Source of the DNA: Marinilabilia salmonicolor JCM 21150
GTDB lineage: Bacteria; Bacteroidota; Bacteroidia; Bacteroidales; Marinilabiliaceae
DNA length: 57,571 nucleotides
Assembly: GCF_000259075.1 (NCBI RefSeq)
Contig: NZ_AJKI01000042.1
Span: 1 to 57,571 of the forward strand
Reading direction: 5' to 3'
In this document: positions 34,526 through 44,055 of the stretch, piece after piece
How positions within the stretch are numbered: position 1 is the stretch's first letter
How the letters are laid out: each line of letters starts with the position of its first letter
Program-made: the position numbers and the translations under genes
Notes under the pieces: generated by a model
Seen by the model: the letters and a program-made list of their open reading frames with translations, nothing else
Database searches by the model: none
Told to the model about the DNA's origin: nothing

Positions 34526-35965
34526 TTACTCTTCATTTTCGACAAACCGGTTTGTTTTCTTCAAAAGAGCTTCCACGGTAACAATTTCAAGGTAAGTGGT
34601 ACCACCACCGATACCGAAACTACCCCCCAGATAGGCAATCAAATCCTCATTGTTGATTACCTTAACCTCCTGAAGCCGGTTCAATGTTTTCTTCAAAATT
34701 TCTCCCTTTGAACTACCTGCCTCGGTTAACTCAGGAAAAACCCCGTACGACAAGGCAAGCTCACGACCTACCCTTTTATTGTAACACAAAGCAACCACAG
34801 CATTCTGTCCGCGAAAAGCCGACAGATAACGCGCAGTTTTTCCTGTAAGACTATCGGTCAGGACAGTCTTAATATCGAGTTCACGTGAAGCTTTCACTGC
34901 TGTATCGGCCAGATAAGCGGTAATATCATGCTTTACCACATCCACCGGAATATCATTTCTACTATCTTTAGCTGCTTCTACCTCACGGGCAATGCTGGCC
35001 ATAGTTTTTACCGACTCCACGGGGTAAGCTCCATAAGCTGTTTCGCCGCTAAGCATAATCGCATCGGTCCGATAATAAATGGCATTGGCAACATCGGTTA
35101 CTTCTGCTCTTGTGGGCCGGGGATTCTTAATCATTGAGTGCAACATCTGGGTAGCAACGATAACCGGCTTCTTTGCTTCCACACACTTACGGATAAGCTG
35201 GCGCTGAAGGCCCGGTATTTTTTCCTGCGGAATTTCAATTCCCAAATCTCCACGAGCCACCATTACACCATATACATTCTCAAGAATCTCATCAATATTT
35301 TCAACACCTTCCTGATTTTCGATCTTGGCAATAATTTTCACAGGGCTTTCGTGCTCATCCAGAATCTTCTGAATTTCGATTACATCTTCCTTATTTCTCA
35401 CAAAAGAGTGAGCAATAAAATCAATTTCATTCTCGATGGCATAGCGAATAAACCCTTTATCTCGCTGTGTCAGCGAAGGCAGGTTGATTCGAACCCCCGG
35501 AACATTCACACTCTTCCTGCTCCCGAGGGTACCATCGTTCATAACCTTACACTTGAGTTCTCCATTGTCCTTCTCAATTACCTCAAGATCAATTTCGCCA
35601 TCATCTATCAGGATATGACTACCCACTGAAACATCATCAGCAATATGAGGGTAAGAAACACAGATTTTTCGTTCATCTGTTTTACTATCCGGATCACCCA
35701 CCAACAATAACTCAGAACCTGTCTTCAACTCAATGTCTTCATCAGAGATGGTGGTTCTCACTTCGGGCCCCTTCGTATCAACCAGGATAGCAATCTCATC
35801 GGACACCTCCCTGATATTGGTAACAATTTTGTTAATACCTTCAAAATCCAGATGGGCAGTATTCAGACGAGCCACATTCATTCCCGCTTCAAAAAGTCCC
35901 CTGACAAAATCAACCTCACATCGTTGATCGGACACCGTTGCCACAATTTTGGTGAATTTCTTCAT
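34526..35965 (-). CDS. pyk: Pyruvate kinase
   Basis: The 479-residue enzyme makes pyruvate and ATP from phosphoenolpyruvate and ADP. It has the N-terminal TKIVATVSDQRCE, the MNVARLNTAH motif, the catalytic IIAKIENQEGVENIDEIL region and VMVARGDLGIEIP, and the MLSGETAYGAYPVE motif. A C-terminal regulatory domain is present. It lies 41 bases after aroQ on the same strand, so the two may be co-transcribed. A 13-bp perfect terminator follows. The GKFxxG C-terminal allosteric pattern was not checked in detail. Confidence 0.97.
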   Translation of the reverse strand: MKKFTKIVATVSDQRCEVDFVRGLFEAGMNVARLNTAHLDFEGINKIVTNIREVSDEIAILVDTKGPEVRTTISDEDIELKTGSELLLVGDPDSKTDERKICVSYPHIADDVSVGSHILIDDGEIDLEVIEKDNGELKCKVMNDGTLGSRKSVNVPGVRINLPSLTQRDKGFIRYAIENEIDFIAHSFVRNKEDVIEIQKILDEHESPVKIIAKIENQEGVENIDEILENVYGVMVARGDLGIEIPQEKIPGLQRQLIRKCVEAKKPVIVATQMLHSMIKNPRPTRAEVTDVANAIYYRTDAIMLSGETAYGAYPVESVKTMASIAREVEAAKDSRNDIPVDVVKHDITAYLADTAVKASRELDIKTVLTDSLTGKTARYLSAFRGQNAVVALCYNKRVGRELALSYGVFPELTEAGSSKGEILKKTLNRLQEVKVINNEDLIAYLGGSFGIGGGTTYLEIVTVEALLKKTNRFVENEE

Positions 35966-36006
35966 TCCTTGTTATTTTTTCAGATAAAAAATATGATTAT
36001 TCAACT

Positions 36007-36420
36007 CTACATTAAAGATTCAATGGCCAGCCGATACGAATCCAGTCCAAACCCCGCAATTACCCCTTTACAAACAGGGGACAAAAAACTGTGATGCCTG
36101 AACTCTTCCCGCTTAAACACATTGGATATATGCACTTCAACCACCGGAGCTGCTACAGCCGAGACTGCATCGGCAATAGCTACCGATGTATGCGTATAAG
36201 CACCAGCATTGAGGACTATCCCGTCGACACTAAAACCCGACTTATGAATTTTATTAATAATTTCACCCTCAGAATTGGATTGGAAGTAATCAATCTTAAC
36301 AGAAGAAATTTTTTTTTGTAAGATAGAGAGATAGTCATCGAAAGATTGGTTCCCATAAGTATCTGGTTCCCGTACGCCCAATAAATTCAAGTTCGGGCCA
36401 TTGATAATGAGGATGTTCAT
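36007..36420 (-). CDS. aroQ: 3-dehydroquinate dehydratase, type II
   Basis: The 137-residue enzyme is a small type II dehydroquinase: INGPNLNLLGVREPDTYG at the N-terminus (with the catalytic Arg/Tyr), the QSNSEGEIINKIH segment, NAGAYTHTSVAI, and VEVHISNVFKREEFRHHS. It dehydrates 3-dehydroquinate in the shikimate pathway. It is upstream of pyk with a 41-base gap. A -7-like TATTTTTG lies on the minus strand at 36444-36451. Pyruvate kinase and AroQ share PEP-linked metabolism only loosely, so co-transcription is probably incidental. Confidence 0.96.
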   Translation of the reverse strand: MNILIINGPNLNLLGVREPDTYGNQSFDDYLSILQKKISSVKIDYFQSNSEGEIINKIHKSGFSVDGIVLNAGAYTHTSVAIADAVSAVAAPVVEVHISNVFKREEFRHHSFLSPVCKGVIAGFGLDSYRLAIESLM

Positions 36421-36752
36421 AAAACTAAATATTTAAACCGATGCAAAAATACGACAATGGTGCAAAATAAAAAAAGTAACCTGAAAATGCTTCCAAATAT
36501 ACTGTAATAGAGCCTGTTAATACACAAAAGAACAAATCATTGTTTTACCTGTTGTAACAATATATTACATTTCAGGTTTATATGGCAAATTAATAGACAA
36601 AATATTTGCATTTACATAAAATTTTTTTGCAACTTTAACCTAATATTATCATTTTGGTATTTTATATTGCTTATTAAAAACTGACCATTGTGCGTGAAGA
36701 TACCAAATGATTAAAATCAGATGACACTCCATAAAAACAAATCATAGAAATG
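36421..36752. other. AT-rich divergent spacer between aroQ and xerD
   Basis: There is no gene. It contains an aroQ -7 element (TATTTTTG on the minus strand, 36444-36451) and a very AT-rich stretch (about 36540-36680) including ATTTTTTTGCAAC, which may be part of the xerD promoter. The leader before xerD is long. I see no repeat family here. Confidence 0.5.
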
Positions 36753-37652
36753 ATGAAATGGGAAAATGAAATTGAAGGGTTTAAGAATTATCTGAAAATT
36801 GAAAAAGGACTATCGGACAATTCCATTCACGCCTATATAACTGACCTGTATAAGCTGGTTCAGTTTCTCAAGGAAAAACAATACGACCTGAGTCCGGAAC
36901 GAATTGTACTAGATCACCTCAAACAAATGCTTGAATGGGTCAACGGAAAAGGAATCAGTCCACGAACGCAGGCACGGATTATCAGCGGCATCAAATCTTT
37001 TTATAAATACTTGTTGATCGAAGAGAAAGTTGACCGGGATCCCACTGCTTTGCTGGAAACTCCTAAGGTGGGTCGTAAACTTCCTGAAATACTATCCGTT
37101 GAGGAAATTGATACCATCATCAATGCCGTAGATACTAAAAAAGCTGAAGGACAAAGAAATAAAGCTATTTTGGAAACACTTTACAGTTGCGGACTCAGAG
37201 TTTCAGAGCTGATTGACTTAAAGATATCCAATTTGTTTTTTGAATCAGGATTTGTAAAAATCGAAGGCAAAGGAAGCAAAGAACGGTTGGTTCCCATAAG
37301 CACTAAGGCCATTAAGGAAATCAACCTCTACCTGAGTGAATATCGCCGAAACCTGAATGTTCACCCGGATCATGAAGACATTCTTTTCCTTAACCGGAGG
37401 GGGAAAAAATTGTCAAGGGTGATGATTTTTACAATTATCAAAAACATCACCAAAAAACTTGGATTTGAGAAAAACATCAGCCCTCATACCTTTAGGCATT
37501 CCTTTGCTACACACCTGATCGACGGAGGTGCAAACCTCAGGGCTGTTCAGGAAATGCTTGGACATGAATCCATTATCACCACAGAAATTTACACACACCT
37601 AGACAAGGAATACCTTAAAAATACCATCATCCAGTACCATCCAAGATCCTAA
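36753..37652 (+). CDS. xerD: Tyrosine recombinase XerD
   Basis: This site-specific recombinase (299 residues, or 300 from the ATG at 36750) has an N-terminal SAM-like DNA-binding domain (1-95). The catalytic residues in first-ATG numbering are Arg150 (SCGLRVSEL), Lys in KGSKERLVPI, His246-x2-Arg249 (SPHTFRHSFATHL), His272 (MLGHES), and the nucleophile Tyr281 (TEIYTHL). The closing residues YHPRS match chromosomal XerD proteins, which with XerC resolve chromosome dimers at dif. It is not flanked by integron or phage features, so it is a housekeeping enzyme. A perfect terminator follows. Confidence 0.93.
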   Translation: MKWENEIEGFKNYLKIEKGLSDNSIHAYITDLYKLVQFLKEKQYDLSPERIVLDHLKQMLEWVNGKGISPRTQARIISGIKSFYKYLLIEEKVDRDPTALLETPKVGRKLPEILSVEEIDTIINAVDTKKAEGQRNKAILETLYSCGLRVSELIDLKISNLFFESGFVKIEGKGSKERLVPISTKAIKEINLYLSEYRRNLNVHPDHEDILFLNRRGKKLSRVMIFTIIKNITKKLGFEKNISPHTFRHSFATHLIDGGANLRAVQEMLGHESIITTEIYTHLDKEYLKNTIIQYHPRS

Positions 37653-37694
37653 TCAGAAAACCTACTGATATATATTACTATAATAAAAAAAATT

Positions 37695-37731
37695 AAATGC
37701 CCGGAAAAATAAGCTTTTTCCGGGCATTTTG
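37695..37731 (+). terminator. Intrinsic terminator of xerD
   Basis: AAATGCCCGGAAAAA (37695-37709) and TTTTTCCGGGCATTT (37715-37729) form a perfect 15-bp stem with a 5-base loop. Confidence 0.93.
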
Positions 37732-38160
37732 CTCTCTGCCTGCTGACTTACCTTTATAAATTACCTTATTCATATTGATTCTCACGACACTCCCGGCATC
37801 TAATAAAACGCTCTATCATCTGTTCTACCTTAGATAAAGAAAATCTCACCACTGCATCTACATCTTGTTTTAAATATATTTAATACTTAAATACCTTTTT
37901 ATGTCTTGAATTTAACAATTATTTCTCTCAAATTTGTGTCATTCTAATTCATATAAACTCTTGTTCATTTCATTTAGACATTATTTTGTCAATCACGGCA
38001 ATTAAAACACTTTAAACCAACAATTTAAAACAAAACAGCCCATAAATATTAAATTCATTTAATGATTTTTTTCTTTATTAATGTATTTTTTATACTTTTG
38101 ATTTGATTTGATTTAAAAAACTCATCATAAGAGTATTACAAAAAGTAAAAAAACTTTAAT
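37732..38160. other. Long AT-rich leader and promoter region of pckA
   Basis: There is no gene. It is AT-rich throughout. TACTTTTG at 38093-38100 matches the -7 element 60 bases before the pckA ATG. An inverted GACA-TTATTT-TGTC sits near 37977-37990, a possible operator. I cannot name its regulator. Confidence 0.5.
38093..38100 (+). promoter_or_regulatory. Bacteroidota -7 element of pckA
   Basis: TACTTTTG matches TAnnTTTG, 60 bases before the ATG. Confidence 0.5.
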
Positions 38161-39780
38161 ATGCAAAAGCCAAATTTAACAAAGTATGGAATTACGGACG
38201 TAAAAGAAATTGTCCACAATCCCTCTTACGAAATCCTTTTTAAAGATGAAACCAACCCCAACCTGGAAGGTTATGAAAAAGGTATTGTCACAGAACTGGA
38301 TGCAGTTGCAGTAGATACAGGAGTATTTACAGGGCGCTCACCTAAGGACAAGTATATTGTAAAAGATCAAACCACTAAAAACACCATCTGGTGGACTTCG
38401 GAACATGCCCCCAACGACAACAAGCCTGCTTCACCAGAGGTTTGGGAAGAACTGAAAGAGATCACCATTCAACAGCTTTCAGGAAAAAAGCTTTATGTGA
38501 TGGATACGTTCTGTGGGGCCAACCCCGACACCCGATTAAAAGTTCGGTTTATTATGGAAGTTGCCTGGCAGGCACATTTCGTAAAAAATATGTTCATCCG
38601 CCCCACAGAGGAGGAACTTGAAAACTATGGAGAGCCCGATTTTGTTTCATTGAATGCAGCAAAGACGGTAAATCCCAAATGGAAAGAACATGGATTAAAC
38701 TCTGAAGTTTATACAGTCTTTAACCTCACCGAAAAAATGCATGTGCTTGGCGGGTCATGGTATGGCGGGGAGATGAAAAAAGGTATTTTCGCCATGATGA
38801 ACTACCTGCTTCCACTGCAAGGAATTGCAGCAATGCACTGTTCTGCAAACGTTGGAAAAGAAGGGGACACGGCTATTTTCTTTGGTCTCTCCGGCACAGG
38901 AAAAACCACACTTTCCACAGATCCTAAACGAGCTCTGATCGGAGATGACGAACACGGATGGGACGACGATGGTGTTTTCAACTTTGAAGGTGGATGTTAT
39001 GCAAAAACCATCAACCTTGACAAAGATGCTGAGCCTGATATTTATCAAGCAATAAAGCGCGATGCTCTTCTGGAAAATGTAGGTGTTGACGAAAATGGAA
39101 AAATTGATTTCACCGACTCCTCCAAGACAGAGAACACAAGAGTCTCCTACCCCATTTATCACATCCATAACATTGTAAAGCCCGTATCAAGAGCCGGGCA
39201 CGCAAAGAAAGTCATCTTCCTCACTGCCGACGCTTTTGGGGTCATGCCTCCTGTTTCCAAACTTACCCCCGAACAAACCAAATATCATTTCCTTAGCGGA
39301 TTTACTGCCAAACTCGCAGGAACAGAAAGAGGTATCACTGAACCGGTTCCCTGTTTTTCCGCTTGTTTCGGAGAAGCTTTTCTTTCACTTCATCCTACCA
39401 AGTATGCAGAAGAACTGGTAAAAAGAATGGAAGCAGCAGGTGCCACTGCCTACCTGGTAAATACCGGTTGGAACGGTACGGGAAAGCGAATTTCCATAAA
39501 AGATACCAGGGCAATTATCGACCGAATACTTGACGGCTCTATTGAACACTCTGAAACCAAAACCGTTCCCGTATTCAATCTGGAAGTACCTGTAGCTCTT
39601 GACGAGGTAAATCCCAGAATTCTGGATCCCAGAGATACTTACAGCAATGTTGAAGAATGGGAAGACAGAGCAAAAGATCTTGCTTCCAGATTCATCCAAA
39701 ACTTTGTTAAATACACAGATAATGAAGAAGGAAAAGCTCTTGTTACAGCTGGCCCCCAACTAGATGAAGTAACTGTTTGA
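38161..39780 (+). CDS. pckA: Phosphoenolpyruvate carboxykinase (ATP)
   Basis: The 539-residue enzyme interconverts oxaloacetate + ATP and PEP + CO2. In Bacteroidota it usually runs in the carboxylating, ATP-forming direction during fermentation. It has the [12 protein letters not shown] motif (54-65), the P-loop GLSGTGKTT (242-250), and the metal-binding [20 protein letters not shown] segment in two parts. Length is normal. A long leader of about 430 bases precedes it, and a terminator follows. pyk lies 2 kb away on the other strand. Confidence 0.98.
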   Translation: MQKPNLTKYGITDVKEIVHNPSYEILFKDETNPNLEGYEKGIVTELDAVAVDTGVFTGRSPKDKYIVKDQTTKNTIWWTSEHAPNDNKPASPEVWEELKEITIQQLSGKKLYVMDTFCGANPDTRLKVRFIMEVAWQAHFVKNMFIRPTEEELENYGEPDFVSLNAAKTVNPKWKEHGLNSEVYTVFNLTEKMHVLGGSWYGGEMKKGIFAMMNYLLPLQGIAAMHCSANVGKEGDTAIFFGLSGTGKTTLSTDPKRALIGDDEHGWDDDGVFNFEGGCYAKTINLDKDAEPDIYQAIKRDALLENVGVDENGKIDFTDSSKTENTRVSYPIYHIHNIVKPVSRAGHAKKVIFLTADAFGVMPPVSKLTPEQTKYHFLSGFTAKLAGTERGITEPVPCFSACFGEAFLSLHPTKYAEELVKRMEAAGATAYLVNTGWNGTGKRISIKDTRAIIDRILDGSIEHSETKTVPVFNLEVPVALDEVNPRILDPRDTYSNVEEWEDRAKDLASRFIQNFVKYTDNEEGKALVTAGPQLDEVTV

Positions 39781-39805
39781 AACATAAAATGAGAATAATT
39801 TCAAG

Positions 39806-39840
39806 AACGGGATGCAAAAAGTGTCCCGTTTTATTTTTTC
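39806..39840 (+). terminator. Intrinsic terminator of pckA
   Basis: AACGGGA (39806-39812) pairs with TCCCGTT (39824-39830), followed by a T-rich tail that overlaps the end of the convergent epimerase gene. Confidence 0.85.
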
Positions 39841-40691
39841 AACAAATCGCCAAGAGCCAGTCGGATATCAGGATAGCGATACTGAAACCCACTATCCGGA
39901 AGCCGGTGAGGTACCACCTTCTGCCCTTCGGTAATAACACTTGCTGCTCCCCCATAAAGTAAACGCAATGCAAATTCAGGAATAACAAAAAAAGCAGGAC
40001 GATTAAGAACAGCACTAAGCGCAGCAGTAAACTCAGCATTGGATACCATTTGCGGGGCAACCATATTGAAAACGCCCCGTTGATCATCATGGTTTATGAT
40101 CCATTCAACACCGGCTGTTAAATCATCAATATGAATATATGGCATTGGCTGCATTCCATCACCAATACGTCCTCCGACACCCATTTTAAAAGGAAGAGCC
40201 ATTTGCTTCAGGGCTCCGCCTTCTGAAGACAAAACCATCCCCAGCCGAATAACAGCAAGTCTTATTTTTGAAGTATCCACCTGCATTGCCTCAGCTTCCC
40301 ACTTCTGACATACCAACGAAAGAAAATCATCGGCATATTCGGTGGAGTACTCATCATGTACTTCAAAAGTATCATAAATACCAACCGCCGAAGCCGACAC
40401 AAACACCGATGGCGATTGTGTCATTCCATTCATTGCCTCCACAAGTTTTCCGGTAGTCTCAGTACGGCTGCGGAGAATGGTTTCTTTCCATTTTTTTGTC
40501 CATCTTTTAAGAATTGGAGCTCCCGCCAGATGCACCAACACATCCACGCCAGTTAACTTATCCTGCAGATAAGATATATCCTGACGAAAGTCGGCGCGCC
40601 CTATTCCGGTAACACAATGACCTTCATTCAACAATCTTTCAGCTAAAGCCTGCCCCACCAATCCGGTAATACCGCTTATTGCTATATTCAT
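39831..40691 (-). CDS. TIGR01777-type SDR epimerase
   Basis: The 286-residue protein has the Rossmann start MNIAISGITGLVGQALAE, the HLAGAPI motif, the SASAVGIYD strand and the late KVVPHRLPDSGFQYRYPD, all typical of the TIGR01777 family (SulA/YfcH-like nucleoside-diphosphate-sugar epimerases of unknown substrate). It is cytoplasmic. The mscS-cdaA-folP genes lie upstream on the same strand. A 25-base gap makes co-transcription possible. Its last codons overlap the pckA terminator tail. Confidence 0.9.
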   Translation of the reverse strand: MNIAISGITGLVGQALAERLLNEGHCVTGIGRADFRQDISYLQDKLTGVDVLVHLAGAPILKRWTKKWKETILRSRTETTGKLVEAMNGMTQSPSVFVSASAVGIYDTFEVHDEYSTEYADDFLSLVCQKWEAEAMQVDTSKIRLAVIRLGMVLSSEGGALKQMALPFKMGVGGRIGDGMQPMPYIHIDDLTAGVEWIINHDDQRGVFNMVAPQMVSNAEFTAALSAVLNRPAFFVIPEFALRLLYGGAASVITEGQKVVPHRLPDSGFQYRYPDIRLALGDLLKK

Positions 40692-40716
40692 GCCTGCATG
40701 TTTTTAGTTAAAGAAA

Positions 40717-42072
40717 TCACTCTCTGTCCCCCATCTTCTCCCAGCCGGTTTTCAGGTGCAAATCTCTTTGCGGAAAAGGGATAACCACTTCATGTTCACG
40801 AAACTTATCGTCTATAGTAAAACGAATTTTACTTTTCAGAATCTCCACATAGAACACCTCTTCCACCCAGAAAAACAACCGAAAATCCAACGAAGAGTTA
40901 CCAAAATCCCTGAAGAGGACATGTGGTTTGGGCTCATTAATCACCTCATCCTGCTCTAAAGCACTTTCAATGAGCAGCTTTTCAACCAACCTCACATCCG
41001 ATCCATAAGCCACTCCCACATCCACATGAAAGCGGGTTTTTCGTTCATTGTAACTCCAATTAATCACCTTGTCGCTCACAAAGTTATGATTGGGCACTAT
41101 CATAATAATGTTATCCCGCGTAAGTATTTTAGAGGTTCTAAGTCCCACATCCATTACACGACCAATCAGCTCCGATTCAATTTCTACTACATCGCCAACT
41201 TTGATGAGTCCCTCAAACAACACTACCAACCCTGAAATGTAGTCATTAAACAAGCCCTGAATACCAAACCCGAGACCTACCAGAAGCGCAGCAGAACTGG
41301 CCACCAAAACCGTTATATTTATACCTATGGAGTCGAGTGTAAAAATAATTGCCACCACCCACAAAGCATACTTCAAAAGCTGGAATACGGTCTTCGACTG
41401 ACCCATATTCAATCCTTTGGAAAGTACATGACGGGTATAAATAACTTCAATAAGCCGTATTCCCAGAGAAACACCATAAAGAATAAAGAGCGTATATACC
41501 AGGATCCCCGGAGTAATTGCCACTTCATTGATGGCAAAAAGCTGGTCATTGAATAAATCAAGCAAAAAGGAGCCGGCAAGTTGCAACCACAAATGTCCCA
41601 GCAAAATGAACAGCAACAACATTGCAAATCGGCGCAATTGCTTAGCAATATTTCTGTCGAACCGCCATTTCTCAGAAGCCTTTGCAATAAATCGTTTAAT
41701 AAATTTATTAAAAACCACCAATAAATAAATACCAATCACAAAGGTGAACAAGAAAAATGGCGAAACAGGAATCTCACCTGCAATGGTTACCACCGGAGTA
41801 CCAAAAAACTCACCGAGATTCAATCCCAACACACTGAGTGCCCACAAAACCAAACCGGTTGTTAGCACTCCCCGAATGACCCAGGCGAGAGTAATCATAA
41901 AGATTTTTTTCATCTCGGAAGCCCCGGAACTCATTTTTTCGGGTCTCGAAAAAACCCAGATAAGCACGAGTGCAATTACCATCAAAGCAAGCTGAAGGTA
42001 CTGTTTATAGTCCAGGGACAACAACCACCCTTCACTATATCCCGGCATTTCTGTGATTAAAGAGTCAATCAT
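40717..42072 (-). CDS. MscS family mechanosensitive channel
   Basis: The 451-residue protein has an N-terminal membrane region with several hydrophobic helices (about 28-240). The MscS pore-lining helix with LLVGLGFGIQGLFNDYISGLVVLFEG follows at about 262-290 in two joined motifs, then the beta domain (VGDVVEIES, GRVMDVGLRTSKI) and a short C-terminal domain ending KMGDRE. It opens on hypo-osmotic stress in the inner membrane. It lies 9 bases after cdaA on the same strand. That is notable because c-di-AMP controls osmotic balance in many bacteria. Length exceeds E. coli MscS (286), with extra N-terminal helices. Confidence 0.93.
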   Translation of the reverse strand: MIDSLITEMPGYSEGWLLSLDYKQYLQLALMVIALVLIWVFSRPEKMSSGASEMKKIFMITLAWVIRGVLTTGLVLWALSVLGLNLGEFFGTPVVTIAGEIPVSPFFLFTFVIGIYLLVVFNKFIKRFIAKASEKWRFDRNIAKQLRRFAMLLLFILLGHLWLQLAGSFLLDLFNDQLFAINEVAITPGILVYTLFILYGVSLGIRLIEVIYTRHVLSKGLNMGQSKTVFQLLKYALWVVAIIFTLDSIGINITVLVASSAALLVGLGFGIQGLFNDYISGLVVLFEGLIKVGDVVEIESELIGRVMDVGLRTSKILTRDNIIMIVPNHNFVSDKVINWSYNERKTRFHVDVGVAYGSDVRLVEKLLIESALEQDEVINEPKPHVLFRDFGNSSLDFRLFFWVEEVFYVEILKSKIRFTIDDKFREHEVVIPFPQRDLHLKTGWEKMGDRE

Positions 42073-42081
42073 AAAAGCATA

Positions 42082-42861
42082 TTAATTGGTAAGTCCTGCT
42101 TCCTCCAGTCTTTTCTCCAGTTCTTCTATAGAAATATTGTATTCCCCCCGACCATTTTGGAAAAAGCTGATGCGTCCGCGTTCTTCTGAAACCACAATGG
42201 CTACAGCATCCGTGGATTCTGTAATACCCATTCCTGCTCTGTGTCGCAATCCGAAACGTTTGGGGAGCTCCATATTCTGGGACACCGGAAGGATACACCC
42301 GGCAGCTTTAATCTTATTTCTGTTGATGATTACCGCACCATCGTGCAAGGGACTGTTTTTAAAGAAAACAGATTCAATGAGTCGCCTTGAAATTACCGCA
42401 TTCAATAACTCCCCGGTATGCACAAAATCCAGAAGCTCCGAATTTTTAGTAATAACAATCAAAGCCCCTGTTTTAGTTCTTGCACAATCTTCACACGCCT
42501 GAACCACCGGCTTGATATAGATATTCATCATTCCGGCCGATTTGCTCTCAAAAAAACGATCAAAAGAGAATTTATTGTGTAAATTATATTTACTCCCCAG
42601 TAAAAGCAGAAAACGTCTTATCTCTTGTTGAAACACAACAATAATGGCTAACACACCAACATTCACAAAATTATCGAGAATAGTGGAGGACAAATCCATA
42701 TTTAATGACTTGATGACAAGCCAAAAAACGATAAAAGCAAAAATTCCAATAAAAATATTCAGTGCTACCGTTCCTTTAATCAGCTTATAAAGCCGATACA
42801 TCAGGTAAGCTACCAAAAAAATATCCACCAAATCGATAAACCGTATTTCCAGGAAGGTCAT
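42082..42861 (-). CDS. cdaA: Diadenylate cyclase CdaA
   Basis: The 259-residue protein has three N-terminal membrane helices (about 11-30, 33-50, 65-85). A DAC domain follows with both catalytic signatures, DGA (174-176, in PLHDGAVII) and RHR (206-208, in LRHRAGMGI). It makes c-di-AMP from two ATP at the membrane. The C-terminal tail is acidic (EELEKRLEEAGLTN). The upstream gene is folP and the downstream gene mscS. No YbbR-domain (CdaR) gene is adjacent, unlike Firmicutes. GlmM is not here either. Confidence 0.96.
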   Translation of the reverse strand: MTFLEIRFIDLVDIFLVAYLMYRLYKLIKGTVALNIFIGIFAFIVFWLVIKSLNMDLSSTILDNFVNVGVLAIIVVFQQEIRRFLLLLGSKYNLHNKFSFDRFFESKSAGMMNIYIKPVVQACEDCARTKTGALIVITKNSELLDFVHTGELLNAVISRRLIESVFFKNSPLHDGAVIINRNKIKAAGCILPVSQNMELPKRFGLRHRAGMGITESTDAVAIVVSEERGRISFFQNGRGEYNISIEELEKRLEEAGLTN

Positions 42862-42901
42862 ATTTTATTTTTTGAATTCAAAAAATGAGAAGCAACAGTT
42901 T

Positions 42902-43771
42902 CTATTGTACTGTTTTTGATACTAAATTAACACATTCTACGGCTTCTTTCACATCATGCACCCTTAAAATTTTAGCGCCCCCTGTCAGTGCCAGGGTATT
43001 TAATACCGTAGTACCATTCAATGCTGTTTCCGGACCACCTCCAAGAAATTTGTAAATCATTGATTTTCGGGAAACCCCAACCAATAAGGGAAGTTCAAAC
43101 ATCTTAAATTGTTCAATATTATGCAGCAATTCGTAGTTATGATCAATGGTCTTTCCAAACCCAAAACCGGGATCCACGATGATGTCCGAAACTCCCCGAC
43201 TTCGAAGTTCATCAATTTTACGGGCCAGAAACAACAGCACATCCCCGGTTACATTCTTGTAATGAGGATTCTTTTGCATGTTTTTAGGATCCCCCTGAAT
43301 ATGCATCAAAACATAAGGTACATTTAGCCTGGCAATGGTATCAAACATTGAATCATCAAGCAGTCCGGCAGATATGTCGTTGATTATATCCACTCCATAG
43401 TCACCCACCGCTTTTTCTGCAATCCGTCCCCGGAAAGTATCCAGTGAAATCAACAAATCAGGCCACTGTTTCCTGATGGCTGATAAAACCGGCAATAAGC
43501 GTTGCCACTCCTCCTCTTCCGAAACATTATCGGCCCCCGGACGTGAGGAATAAGCACCCACATCAACCATTTTGCCACCTTCCTCCAGAATCTGCTCCAC
43601 CCTCTGAAGGACAGCCTCTGCAGAATTCTTTCTACTTTTTTCATAAAAACTGTCAGGAGTAATATTAATAATACCCATTACAGCAGGTTGTGTTAAATCA
43701 ACCAGGCGTCCGTTGCAATTGATGGTAAATTCTGAAACCAGGTATTTATTTTCAACTTCGTATTGCTTCAT
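42902..43771 (-). CDS. folP: Dihydropteroate synthase
   Basis: The product (about 289 residues from ATG 43771) has the FolP motifs: MGIINITPDSF, VDVGAYSSRPGA, SLDTFRGRIAEKA, and IINDISAG. It joins p-aminobenzoate to hydroxymethyldihydropterin diphosphate in folate synthesis, and is the sulfonamide target. An upstream ATG at 43798 would add nine residues (MWFEIRNKD) that are not conserved in character. I prefer the downstream one. It is followed by cdaA after 40 bases, an arrangement seen in many Bacteroidota. Confidence 0.96.
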   Translation of the reverse strand: MKQYEVENKYLVSEFTINCNGRLVDLTQPAVMGIINITPDSFYEKSRKNSAEAVLQRVEQILEEGGKMVDVGAYSSRPGADNVSEEEEWQRLLPVLSAIRKQWPDLLISLDTFRGRIAEKAVGDYGVDIINDISAGLLDDSMFDTIARLNVPYVLMHIQGDPKNMQKNPHYKNVTGDVLLFLARKIDELRSRGVSDIIVDPGFGFGKTIDHNYELLHNIEQFKMFELPLLVGVSRKSMIYKFLGGGPETALNGTTVLNTLALTGGAKILRVHDVKEAVECVNLVSKTVQ

Positions 43772-43851
43772 GTCTTTGTTTCTTATTTCAAACCACAAAT
43801 TAACTTAAAAAAATGAATCGTTTCAAAAGTTGAGATAAGTAAGTCCATTAT

Positions 43852-43893
43852 TGACATTGCACAATTTCATTCCGCGAAATTTCGCTAATGTCA
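43852..43893. repeat. Nested inverted repeat in the folP-DUF1599 spacer
   Basis: TGACATT (43852-43858) and AATGTCA (43887-43893) are inverted, and AATTTC with GAAATT lies between them as a second stem. The rest of the spacer (43772-44055) holds no other clear element. Confidence 0.6.
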
Positions 43894-44055
43894 GATAAAA
43901 TCTCGTTTTTACCGTTAGGGTTGCTTCAGCTCCCTACAATTGAACTCCAATTTCCCGGATTTACTTAAGGAATACAAGGTAAAGAATCATTATAAAAAGA
44001 TTTATGTCATCATGTTCCACAGCTTTTTTGTAATTTTACGGCTCAAAATTGAATT

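Noticed and set aside
36753-37652. Integron or phage integrase
   Set aside because: The residues and length fit housekeeping XerD; no att repeats, cassettes or phage genes are near.
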